The position numbers and the translations under genes are program-made. A model generated the notes under the pieces. That model was not told where the DNA came from and searched no databases. It saw nothing but the letters and a program-made list of their open reading frames with translations. This document shows, piece after piece, positions 1-13,100 of a stretch of 64,000 nucleotides of DNA. The stretch is from Nematostella vectensis. Lineage: Eukaryota > Cnidaria > Anthozoa > Actiniaria > Edwardsiidae. The stretch is taken from NCBI RefSeq assembly GCF_932526225.1, contig NC_064035.1, positions 6,447,501 through 6,511,500 of the forward strand, written 5' to 3'. How positions within the stretch are numbered: position 1 is the stretch's first letter; each line of letters begins with the position of its first letter.

Positions 1-1039
1 GGCTCCAGTGAATACTGCAGTGTACTTACACGCAGAAGCTATTGTTAGGGATAACCAGGAGATCATAAATTCTGTATAGTTCACTATATGTTAATACATG
101 AGCAGTAATCTTTTCAGTAGCTATTATCATGGCCACCACTTAGACCCAAATAGCCTACTGCGTATGTACAGGCATGCAGCTCGGGGTGGGCACACGGGTT
201 GTGCCCCTCCCACTCAACCACCAAAAAGCAGTCTTTTTTTAAATATACTTACTTTTCATAATATCTATGACTGCACATCCCCGCCACAGCTAATCAGATT
301 GTTTATTATGGTTATCAGACTTCACCTTTCCTTTTCTAGACATACAATGGCTTCAATTAAATAATTTTTTTTGTTTAATAAAATAAGACTACAAGCAATT
401 TGTTTTTGTTCTACTTCTCTTATAAAACAAACAGAGAAACGATGAAAGGGTTAGTGATCAGCCAAGACAGTGGCTGCAAAGAAAATGGGGTCTTGCATAA
501 ACCTGGCCTATGGAAAATGTGCGAACTGCCCCACACAAATCTAAAAGAATATAGATTTAACCCTTGCAATTGAATGACCAACCAATCTATGAGCTCGAGC
601 ACTTCACTTCTCCACGAGAACTTCTAGTATATATACTTTTCTCCATTTTCCTTGTTTTGTTTAATAAAGGTTATGAATTCAACAGCATGCACAGCAACTG
701 CTAATGATACATCTTATGAAGATAAAGACTTGGCAGTGCTAATTATTTACGACTCAGCGGCACTAGCAGAGGGCGGGGGTCTCGGGCGGCCACAACTGTC
801 TGTGAGCTACATCAATGTATAAAATTGAAACACTTTCCAGTTCATTTGAACGATTTTGGCCTCTTCTAAGAGCCTCCCAAGTCTTGAATAGTATTTCCCC
901 GGGGAGCATGGGACCTCTGTGACTTGCTTGTACTATTCATGTAAGGGGGGGCTTGTTTGTTGCCGATGATCTATGGGAAGGGGGATTTGCTTGTGCTAGC
1001 CATGTTTCACTACTCATGTGTGTATATGTGTGTCACCAG
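1..1039. other. Intron or upstream sequence, no exon recognised
   Basis: This stretch precedes the first recognisable ODAD2 exon and is probably intron of that gene, because the exon at 1040 starts inside the armadillo domain and needs upstream exons. It holds short G-rich and C-rich pieces near 183-215 and 770-800 that resemble the dispersed G-rich repeats seen elsewhere. I see no convincing coding segment. Confidence 0.6.
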
Positions 1040-1186
1040 GCCGGCAACCCTACCGTGACCATCATCGCCTTGTGTGCACTACAAGACTTTTCTATTGAGC
1101 AAGAAGGATGCCAGCTTTCCCTGCTTGATTTGAGGGCTGCTCCGGTGCTTCTCAACCTCCTGAACACGGATAACTATTCATGCGTG
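1040..1186 (+). CDS. ODAD2: ODAD2 exon a (armadillo)
   Basis: Forty-nine codons after acceptor CACCAG, ending before donor GTACGT. It encodes a segment with TVTIIALCALQDFS and LLDLRAAPVLLNLL, the start of the armadillo region that aligns with ODAD2. The frame is open further upstream, but the acceptor and homology both begin at 1040. Confidence 0.85.
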
Positions 1187-4100
1187 GTACGTAAGGCAAA
1201 ATAACAGCCATAAATAAAAACTCTTCCTCTCTCGTAGTCTTTTCTTAGCGAATGACCTTTGTGTTTTAACACAAACTTAAAAGTTCCATGTCCGTTGTTC
1301 TCTCAGATTGGCTCCCTTCAGCTTCTCCGACGTCTTTCCTGTAGCAAGTTTGTCAACCTTGAGTTGTACCGACTTGGAGGTTAGTTACACAAGTCTCCTC
1401 ATAGCTAGCAGGGTAGAGAGGGAGTTGTCAGGAGAGAGAATACTGTGCTCGTGACCCAGTCAAAGGTACCTGAGCACCTCACTTAGGTGTTGTATGTGAT
1501 CTCATTCAATACGTGTTGAGCACCTCACTTAGGTGTTGTATGCGATCTCTTTTAATAGGTGTTGAGCACCCCACTTAGGTGTTGTATGCGATCTCATTCA
1601 ATAGGTGTTGAGCACCTCACTTAGGTGTTGTATGCGATCTCATTCAATAGGTGTTGAGCACCTCACTTAGGTGTTGTATGCGATCTCATTCAATAGGTGT
1701 TGAGCACCTCACTTAGGGGTTGTATGCGATCTCATTCAATAGGTGTTGAGCACCTCACTTAGGTGTTGTATGCGATCTCATTCAATAGGTGTTGAGCACC
1801 TCACTTAGGTGTTGTATGCGATCTCATTCAATAGGTGTTGAGCACCTCACTTAGGTGTTGTATGCGATCTCATTCAATAGGTGTTGAGCATCTCACTTAG
1901 GTGTTGTATGCGATCTTATTCAATAGGTGTTGAGCACCTCACTTAGGTGTTGTATGCGATCTCATTCAATAGGTGTTGAGCATCCCACTTAAGTGTTGTA
2001 TGCGATCTTATTCAATAGGTGTTGAGCAGCTTGTTTCGTGTCTTGAGAGCAGCTCATTTGAAGTACAATCTTTGGCGGCTGCCACGCTAGCAAACCTCGT
2101 CACGTTCGGCAAGGCGTACAGTGCCGTCAGAAAGGGCAAGGGCATCAGGAAACTTGTGAGTAACACAACACAACACAAACAAACATAACCTGAAGTGAAA
2201 AATAGCTTAAGAGCGTACTAACACTAATCTGACGACGTACCAGAAATATCATGAAGTTAGAGTAACACATTCCAGCTGATAAAATTTAGGCAAACTCGGA
2301 ATAAATGGCGATACCAGGTGTCGTCTGGAGATACAAGGTGATAAACAATCCAGGCGCGTACCCAGGGCCGGCTGAGGGGGGGGGGGGGGGGGGGGGTGGT
2401 GCGCAGTCATAAATATCATATGGAAAAAGCATAGTACTTGAAGATTCCTTTTATTAAAATAAGAAATGTCCCACTTTTTGGTGCACCCTGTGTAGGCGCC
2501 TGCAATCAAACGCGGTGACATTAAACGAGGCGCAACAGAATATAGTTTAGTCTAGTCACTTGTATTGCTCTGCGGTGTTTTGGGTTTCCTATGGTTTCAA
2601 AAAATGTGACATCATCAGAAATCACCTCTTTGGTTGGCTCTCCCCAACCCCTCTTGTCTCACGCTCAATCACAGGAATTCCGAACAGAGCACTAAGTACT
2701 AGGCTGTAGGTGGTAGCATTATCAAGAAACATAGATATCGTACACACCACCTCAAGCTAGTTAGTTAGTAGAGTTATCCAAAGTACAGTAGTACCACCTC
2801 AAGCTAGTTAGTTAGTAGAGTTATCCAAAGTACAGTAGTACCACCTCAAGCTAGTTAGTAGAGTAATCGAAAGTACAGTAGTACCACCTCAAGCTAGTTA
2901 GTTAGTAGAGTTATTCAAAGTACAGTAGTACCACCTCAAGCTAGTTAGTAGAGTAATCGAAAGTACAGTAGTATCACCTCAAGCTAGTTAGTAGAGTAAT
3001 CGAAAGTACAGTAGTATCACCTCAAGCTAGTTAGTACATAAGCCATACGTGTAGCTTATAATCCATAACTCGTTTGCTATTATTTCAGGTCGAACTACTG
3101 AAACCCGGGGACACGAAATCTGTAAAAGTACACACTCGGAGTTATACTAATGACCACGATCATTCCACGCTGCGCCGCAATGCCTGCAATGCATTATGGA
3201 GCTGCAGTAAGAGCTCTAAAAATATTACCGCTATCCGTACCGCGGGCACAGTGCCAATTCTTGCCTCTCTCTTGACTAGCGGCAAACATGACTTACAGCT
3301 TCCAGCAGTTGGAATCATCCAAGAGTGCTCTAACGACGTAAGTGTAGCAACGTACGTACGGGTGGAACCAAACATAATGAGTTCTACGCCATTTAATTAT
3401 ACCACGCATGACATTATAACACGCGTGACATTTTACTACTCGTGACGTTATACCACGCGTGGGTTATACCACGCGTGACATTAAAGCATGCATGACGTTA
3501 TACTACGCGTGAAGTTATACCACGCTAGACGTTATTTCACGCGCAATTTTCAATGTCTTTATTACCATTTTCAAGAATCTATTTCCTTTTACTCGCGTTT
3601 GACACCATTCTGTGTAGAGCAGAAAACTGTTCGACAAAGTGCGAATTGATACCCATAACAATAGCACAGAGCATTTATTCCAGTTTGATTCCCCAGACGG
3701 TATTCAGAGGGGAATTACGAAAAAACGGTATGATACAAGAAATCGTTCAGCTCCTTATCGATGGCAGTGAGGACATGAAAGCTCTCTGCGCAAGCGCAAT
3801 CGACAAGGTAAAGGCCCAACCCTCCCCATCAACCACCTGCTTGTCTCGTAATCGACTAGGTAAAGGCCCAACCCTCCCCATCAACCACCTGCTCGTCTTG
3901 TAATCGACTAGGTAAAGGCCCAACCCTCCCCATCAACCCCCCGCTTGTCTTGTAATCGACTAGGTAAAAGCCCAACCCTCCCCATCAACCACCTGCTTGT
4001 CTTGTAATCGACTAGGTAAAGGCCCAACCCTCCCCATCAACCACCTGCTTGTCTCGTAATCGACTAGGTAAAGGCCCAACCCTCCCCATCAACCACCTGC

Positions 4101-7100
4101 TTGTCTTGTAATCGACTAGGTAAAGGCCCAACCCTCCCCATCAACCACCTGCTTGTCTCGTAATCGACTAGGTAAAGGCCCAACCCTCCCCATCAACCAC
4201 CTGCTTGTCTTGTAATCGACTAGGTAAAGGCCCAACCCTCCCCATCAACCACCTGCTTGTCTTGTAATCGACTAGGTAAAGGCCCAACCCTCCCCATCAA
4301 CCACCTGCTTGTCTCGTAATCGACTAGGTAAAGGCCCAACCCTCCCCATCAACCACCTGCTTGTCTTGTAATCGACTAGGTAAAGGCCCAACCCTCCCCA
4401 TCAACCACCTGCTTGTCTTGTAATCGACTAGGTAAAGGCCCAACCCTCCCCATCAACCACCTGCTTGTCTTGTAATCGACAAGGTAAAGGCCCAACCCTC
4501 CCCATCAACCACCTGCTTGTCTTGTAATCGACTAGGTAAAGGCCTAACCCTCCCCATCAACCACCTGCTTGTCTTGTAATCGACTAGGTAAAGGCCCAAC
4601 CCTCCCCATCAACCACCTGCTTGTCTTGTAATCGACTAGGTAAAGGCCTAACCCTCCCCATCAACCACCTGCTTGTCTTGTAATCGACAAGGTAAAAGCC
4701 CAACCCTCCCCATCAACCACCTGCTTGTCTTGTAATCGACTAGGTAAAGGCCCAACCCTCCCCATCAACCCCCTGCTTGTCTTGTAATCGACAAGGTAAA
4801 AGCCCAACCCTCCCCATCAACCACCTGCTTGTCTTGTAATCGACTAGGTAAAGGCCCAACCCTCCCCATCAACCCCCCGCTTGTCTTGTAATCGACTAGG
4901 TAAAAGCCCAACCCTCCCCATCAACTCCCTGCTTGTCTTGTAATCGACTAGGTAAAGGCCCAACCCTCCCCATCAACCACCTGCTTGTCTTGTAATCGAC
5001 TAGGTAAAGGCCCAACCCTCCCCATCAACCACCTGCTTGTCTTGTAATCGACTAGGTAAAGGCCCAACCCTCCCCATCAACCACCTGCTTGTCTCGTAAT
5101 CGACTAGGTAAAGGCCCAACCCTCCCCATCAACCACCTGCTTGTCTTGCAATCGACAAGGTAAAGGCCCAACCCTCCCCATCAACCACCTGCTTGTCTCG
5201 TAATCGACAAGGTAAAGGCCCAACCCTCCCCATCAACTCCCTGCTTGTCTTGTAATCGACTAGGTAAAGGCCCAACCCTCCCCATCAACCACCTGCTTGT
5301 CTTGTAATCGACTAGGTAAAGGCCCAACCCTCCCCATCAACCACCTGCTTGTCTTGCAATCGACTAGGTAAAGGCCCAACCCTCCCCATCAACCACCTGC
5401 TTGTCTTGTAATCGACTAGGTAAAGGCCCAACCCTCCCCATCAACCACCTGCTTGTCTTGTAATCGACAAGGTAAAGGCCTAACCCTCCCCATCAACCAC
5501 CTGCTTGTCTTGTAATCGACAAGGTAAAAGCCCAACCCTACCCATCAACCACCTGCTTGTCTTGTAATCGACTAGGTAAAAGCCCAACCCTCCCCATCAA
5601 CCACCTGCTTGTCTTGTAATCGACTAGGTAAAGGCCCAACCCTCCCCATCAACCCCCTGCTTGTCTTGTAATCGACTAGGTAAAGGCCCAACCCTCCCCA
5701 TCAACCACCTGCTTGTCTTGTAATCGACTAGGTAAAGGCCCAACCCTCCCCATCAACCACCTGCTTGTCTTGTAATCGACTAGGTAAAGGCCCAACCCTC
5801 CCCATCAACCACCTGCTTGTCTTGCAATCGACTAGGTAAAGGCCCAACCCTCCCCATCAACCACCTGCTTGTCTTGTAATCGACAAGGTAAAAGCCCAAC
5901 CCTCCCCATCAACCACCTGCTTGTCTTGTAATCGACTAGGTAAAGGCCCAACCCTCCCCATCAACCACCTGCTTGTCTTGTAATCGACAAGGTAAAAGCC
6001 CAACCCTCCCCATCAACCACCTGCTTGTCTTGTAATCGACAAGGTAAAAGCCCAACCCTCCCCATCAACCACCTGCTTGTCTTGTAATCGACTAGGTAAA
6101 GGCCTAACCCTCCCCATAAACCCCCTGCTTGTCTCGTAATCGACTAGGTAAAGGCCCAACCCTCCCCATCAACCACCTGCTTGTCTTGTAATCGACTAGG
6201 TAAAGGCCCAACCCTCCCCATCAACCACCTGCTTGTCTTGTAATCGACTAGGTAAAGGCCCAACCCTCCCCATCAACCACCTGCTTGTCTTGTAATCGAC
6301 TAGGTAAAGGCCCAACCCTCCCCATCAACCACCTGCTTGTCTTGTAATCGACTAGGTAAAGGCCCAACCCTCCCCATCAACCACCTGCTTGTCTTGTAAT
6401 CGACTAGGTAAAGGCCCAACCCTCCCCATCAACCACCTGCTTGTCTTGTAATCGACTAGGTAAAGGCCCAACCCTCCCCATCAACCACCTGCTTGTCTTG
6501 TAATCGACTAGGTAAAGGCCCAACCCTCCCCATCAACCACCTGCTTGTCTCGTAATCGACTAGGTAAAGGCCCAACCCTCCCCATCAACCACCTGCTTGT
6601 CTTGCAATCGACTAGGTAAAGGCCCAACCCTCCCCATCAACCACCTGCTTGTCTTGTAATCGACTAGGTAAAGGCCCAACCCTCCCCATCAACCACCTGC
6701 TTGTCTTGTAATCGACTAGGTAAAGGCCCAACCCTCCCCATCAACCACCTGCTTGTCTTGTAATCGACTAGGTAAAGGCCCAACCCTCCCCATCAACCAC
6801 CTGCTTGTCTTGTAATCGACTAGGTAAAGGCCCAACCCTCCCCATCAACCACCTGCTTGTCTTGTAATCGACTAGGTAAAGGCCCAACCCTCCCCATCAA
6901 CCACCTGCTTGTCTCGTAATCGACTAGGTAAAGGCCCAACCCTCCCCATCAACCACCTGCTTGTCTTGCAATCGACTAGGTAAAGGCCCAACCCTCCCCA
7001 TCAACCACCTGCTTGTCTCGTAATCGACTAGGTAAAGGCCCAACCCTCCCCATCAACCACCTGCTTGTCTTGCAATCGACTAGGTAAAGGCCCAACCCTC

Positions 7101-10100
7101 CCCATCAACCACCTGCTTGTCTTGTAATCGACAAGGTAAAAGCCCAACCCTCCCCATCAACCACCTGCTTGTCTTGTAATCGACTAGGTAAAGGCCCAAC
7201 CCTCCCCATCAACCACCTGCTTGTCTTGTAATCGACAAGGTAAAAGCCCAACCCTCCCCATCAACCACCTGCTTGTCTTGTAATCGACAAGGTAAAAGCC
7301 CAACCCTCCCCATCAACCACCTGCTTGTCTTGTAATCGACTAGGTAAAGGCCTAACCCTCCCCATAAACCCCCTGCTTGTCTCGTAATCGACTAGGTAAA
7401 GGCCCAACCCTCCCCATCAACCACCTGCTTGTCTTGTAATCGACTAGGTAAAGGCCCAACCCTCCCCATCAACCACCTGCTTGTCTTGTAATCGACTAGG
7501 TAAAGGCCCAACCCTCCCCATCAACCACCTGCTTGTCTTGTAATCGACTAGGTAAAGGCCCAACCCTCCCCATCAACCACCTGCTTGTCTTGTAATCGAC
7601 TAGGTAAAGGCCCAACCCTCCCCATCAACCACCTGCTTGTCTTGTAATCGACTAGGTAAAGGCCCAACCCTCCCCATCAACCACCTGCTTGTCTTGTAAT
7701 CGACTAGGTAAAGGCCCAACCCTCCCCATCAACCACCTGCTTGTCTTGTAATCGACTAGGTAAAGGCCCAACCCTCCCCATCAACCACCTGCTTGTCTCG
7801 TAATCGACTAGGTAAAGGCCCAACCCTCCCCATCAACCACCTGCTTGTCTTGTAATCGACTAGGTAAAGGCCCAACCCTCCCCATCAACCACCTGCTTGT
7901 CTTGTAATCGACTAGGTAAAGGCCCAACCCTCCCCATCAACCCCCTGCTTGTCTTGTAATCGACTAGGTAAAGGCCTAACCCTCCCCATAAACCCCCTGC
8001 TTGTCTTGTAATCGACTAGGTAAAGGCCCAACCCTCCCCATCAACCACCTGCTTGTCTTGTAATCGACTAGGTAAAGGCCCAACCCTCCCCATCAACCAC
8101 CTGCTTGTCTTGTAATCGACTAGGTAAAGGCCTAACCCTCCCCATAAACCACCTGCTTGTCTTGTAATCGACTAGGTAAAGGCCCAACCCTCCCCATCAA
8201 CCACCTGCTTGTCTTGTAATCGACAAGGTAAAGGCCCAACCCTCCCCATCAACCACCTGCTTGTCTTGTAATCGACTAGGTAAAGGCCCAACCCTCCCCA
8301 TCAACCACCTGCTTGTCTTGTAATCGACTAGGTAAAGGCCTAACCCTCCCCATAAACCACCTGCTTGTCTCGTAATCGACTAGGTAAAGGCCCAACCCTC
8401 CCCATCAACCACCTGCTTGTCTTGTAATCGACTAGGTAAAGGCCTAACCCTCCCCATCAACCCCCCGCTTGTCTTGTAATCGACTAGGTAAAAGCCCAAC
8501 CCTCCCCATCAACCACCTGCTTGTCTTGTAATCGACTAGGTAAAGGCCCAACCCTCCCCATAAACCACCTGCTTGTCTCGTAATCGACTAGGTAAAGGCC
8601 CAACCCTCCCCATCAACCACCTGCTTGTCTTGCAATCGACAAGGTAAAGGCCCAACCCTCCCCATCAACCACCTGCTCGTCTTGTAATCGACAAGGTAAA
8701 GGCCCAACCCTCCCCATCAACCACCTGCTTGTCTTGTAATCGACTAGGTAAAGGCCCAACCCTCCCCATCAACCACCTGCTTGTCTTGTAATCGACAAGG
8801 TAAAAGCCCAACCCTCCCCATCAACCACCTGCTTGTCTTGTAATCGACAAGGTAAAGGCCTAACCCTCCCCATCAACCACCTGCTTGTCTCGTAATCGAC
8901 TAGGTAAAAGCTAAACCCTCCCCATCAACCACCTGCTTGTCTTGTAATCGACAAGGTAAAGGCCCAACCCTCCCCATCAACCACCTGCTTGTCTTGTAAT
9001 CGACAAGGTAAAAGCCCAACCCTCCCCATCAACCACCTGCTTGTCTTGTAATCGACAAGGTAAAAGCCCAACCCTCCCCATCAACCACCTGCTTGTCTTG
9101 TAATCGACTAGGTAAAGGCCCAACCCTCCCCATCAACCACCTGCTTGTCTTGTAATCGACAAGGTAAAAGCCCAACCCTCCCCATCAACCACCTGCTTGT
9201 CTTGTAATCGACTAGGTAAAGGCCCAACCCTCCCCATCAACCACCTGCTTGTCTTGTAATCGACTAGGTAAAGGCCCAACCCTCCCCATCAACCACCTGC
9301 TTGTCTTGTAATCGACTAGGTAAAGGCCCAACCCTCCCCATCAACCACCTGCTTGTCTTGTAATCGACAAGGTAAAAGCCCAACCCTCCCCATCAACCAC
9401 CTGCTTGTCTTGTAATCGACTAGGTAAAGGCCCAACCCTCCCCATCAACCACCTGCTTGTCTTGTAATCGACAAGGTAAAAGCCCAACCCTCCCCATCAA
9501 CCACCTGCTTGTCTTGTAATCGACAAGGTAAAAGCCCAACCCTCCCCATCAACCACCTGCTTGTCTTGTAATCGACTAGGTAAAGGCCCAACCCTCCCCA
9601 TCAACCACCTGCTTGTCTTGTAATCGACTAGGTAAAGGCCCAACCCTCCCCATCAACCACCTGCTTGTCTTGTAATCGACTAGGTAAAGGCCCAACCCTC
9701 CCCATCAACCACCTGCTTGTCTTGTAATCGACAAGGTAAAAGCCCAACCCTCCCCATCAACCACCTGCTTGTCTTGTAATCGACTAGGTAAAGGCCCAAC
9801 CCTCCCCATCAACCACCTGCTTGTCTTGTAATCGACTAGGTAAAGGCCCAACCCTCCCCATCAACCACCTGCTTGTCTTGCAATCGACAAGGTAAAAGCC
9901 CAACCCTCCCCATCAACCACCTGCTTGTCTTGTAATCGACTAGGTAAAAGCCCAACCCTCCCCATCAACCACCTGCTTGTCTTGCAATCGACTAGGTAAA
10001 GGCCCAACCCTCCTCATCAACCACCTGCTTGTCTTGTAATCGACAAGGTAAAGGCCCAACCCTCCCCATCAACCACCTGCTTGTCTTGCAATCGACTAGG

Positions 10101-13100
10101 TAAAGGCCCAACCCTCCCCATCAACCACCTGCTTGTCTTGCAATCGACTAGGTAAAGGCCCAACCCTCCCCATCAACCACCTGCTTGTCTTGTAATCGAC
10201 AAGGTAAAAGCCCAACCCTCCCCATCAACCACCTGCTTGTCTTGTAATCGACTAGGTAAAGGCCCAACCCTCCCCATCAACCACCTGCTTGTCTTGTAAT
10301 CGACTAGGTAAAGGCCCAACCCTCCCCATCAACCACCTGCTTGTCTTGTAATCGACTAGGTAAAGGCCCAACCCTCCCCATCAACCACCTGCTTGTCTTG
10401 TAATCGACAAGGTAAAAGCCCAACCCTCCCCATCAACCACCTGCTTGTCTTGTAATCGACTAGGTAAAGGCCCAACCCTCCCCATCAACCACCTGCTTGT
10501 CTTGTAATCGACTAGGTAAAAGCCCAACCCTCCCCATCAACCACCTGCTTGTCTTGTAATCGACTAGGTAAAGGCCCAACCCTCCCCATCAACCACCTGC
10601 TTGTCTTGTAATCGACTAGGTAAAGGCCCAACCCTCCCCATCAACCACCTGCTTGTCTTGTAATCGACTAGGTAAAAGCCCAACCCTCCCCATCAACCAC
10701 CTGCTTGTCTTGTAATCGACTAGGTAAAGGCCCAACCCTCCCCATCAACCACCTGCTTGTCTTGTAATCGACTAGGTAAAGGCCCAACCCTCCCCATCAA
10801 CCACCTGCTTGTCTTGCAATCGACTAGGTAAAGGCCCAACCCTCCCCATCAACCACCTGCTTGTCTTGCAATCGACTAGGTAAAGGCCCAACCCTCCCCA
10901 TCAACCACCTGCTTGTCTTGTAATCGACAAGGTAAAAGCCCAACCCTCCCCATCAACCACCTGCTTGTCTTGTAATCGACAAGGTAAAAGCCCAACCCTC
11001 CCCATCAACCACCTGCTTGTCTTGTAATCGACTAGGTAAAGGCCCAACCCTCCCCATCAACCACCTGCTTGTCTTGTAATCGACTAGGTAAAAGCCCAAC
11101 CCTCCCCATCAACCACCTGCTTGTCTTGTAATCGACTAGGTAAAGGCCCAACCCTCCCCATCAACCACCTGCTTGTCTTGCAATCGACAAGGTAAAGGCC
11201 CAACCCTCCCCATCAACCACCTGCTTGTCTTGTAATCGACAAGGTAAAGGCCCAACCCTCCCCATCAACCACCTGCTTGTCTTGTAATCGACTAGGTAAA
11301 GGCCCAACCCTCCCCATCAACCACCTGCTTGTCTTGTAATCGACAAGGTAAAGGCCCAACCCTCCCCATCAACCACCTGCTTGTCTTGTAATCGACTAGG
11401 TAAAGGCCCAACCCTCCCCATCAACCACCTGCTTGTCTTGTAATCGACTAGGTAAAGGCCCAACCCTCCCCATCAACCCCCTGCTTGTCTTGTAATCGAC
11501 TAGGTAAAGGCCCAACCCTCCCCATCAACCACCTGCTTGTCTTGTAATCGACTAGGTAAAGGCCCAACCCTCCCCATCAACCACCTGCTTGTCTTGTAAT
11601 CGACAAGGTAAAGGCCCAACCCTCCCCATCAACCACCTGCTTGTCTTGTAATCGACTAGGTAAAGGCCCAACCCTCCCCATCAACCACCTGCTTGTCTTG
11701 TAATCGACTAGGTAAAGGCCCAACCCTCCCCATCAACCACCTGCTTGTCTTGTAATCGACTAGGTAAAGGCCCAACCCTCCCCATCAACCCCCTGCTTGT
11801 CTTGTAATCGACAAGGTAAAGGCCCAACCCTCCCCATCAACCACCTGCTTGTCTCGTAATCGACTAGGTAAAGGCCCAACCCTCCCCATCAACCACCTGC
11901 TTGTCTTGTAATCGACTAGGTAAAGGCCCAACCCTCCCCATCAACCCCCTGCTTGTCTTGTAATCGACTAGGTAAAGGCCCAACCCTCCCCATCAACCCC
12001 CTGCTTGTCTATTCCTACAATAATTTCTGGCGATACTTTACGGATACTTTGAGTACATTTTTATCCACAAAGTTCTATAATCAAAACAAATAGGAACACA
12101 TTTATGTTGGTTATTTGTCCTTTCCATCTCGCGAGTGACGGATCACTGATGATGAAATATCATTTCTTTTATCCTTCTTCGTCTATCACGCATGCATGTT
12201 TTGATTGACTGTCTAGCGTGTACGTCCATCATGTATTCGTCATACCACAAATTGACACGTGAATCACGTGCTAGCCCTGTTTTATTCCTCGTGTAACCGC
12301 CAAGGTCAAATGTGTTTGTGTCGCGTGTTCGCCTCGCGTGTCATTCCATCATGCTACAATTGACAGGTGTATCACGTGCTAGCCCTGCTTTGTTCCTCGT
12401 TCAACCGCCATATGATCACTTTGTCCGTCTCGCAGTGCGCTGAAGATGAGGAGACCAGAGAGCTCGTCCTGAAGCATGGGGGCCTGGATCCCATGGTTGA
12501 TGTTCTAGCTACGAGGCCGTGTAAGAACGCTGAGTTGCTTGCGGCTATAGCGGGTGCCCTGTGGAAATGCGCCGAACATGGTGACAGTATGCGCAGGTAG
12601 CCAATGCGTACATAAATACAAATAAATATGATCACCTGTCGTGTTTTTATCAGTCCGTCTTTGAATTCGCTTGGAGGGTGGGGGTATCCCTTGACACAGT
12701 GTTTTTATTTGGCACATTTACTAGATTTATTTGGCATATTGACTGTATTTATTTGGCATATTGACTGTATTTATATGGTATATTGACTGTATTTATTTGG
12801 CATATTGACTGTATTTATTTGGCATATTGACTGTATTTATTTGGCATATTGACTGTATTTATTTGGCATATTGACTGTATTTATATGGTATATTGACTGT
12901 ATTTATTTGGCATATTGACTGTATTTATTTGGCATATTGACTGTATTTATATGGTATATTGACTGTATTTATATGGTATATTGACTGTATTTATTTGGCA
13001 TATTGACTGTATTTATTTGGCATATTGACTGTATTTATTTGGCATATTGTTTTAACCGCGTGTGGTTTTAGGTTGGAGAGACTTGGTACTGTGAACCATC

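Noticed and set aside
3797-12010. CRISPR array
   Set aside because: The repeats are head-to-tail with no unique spacers and lie in a eukaryotic intron; it is a minisatellite.
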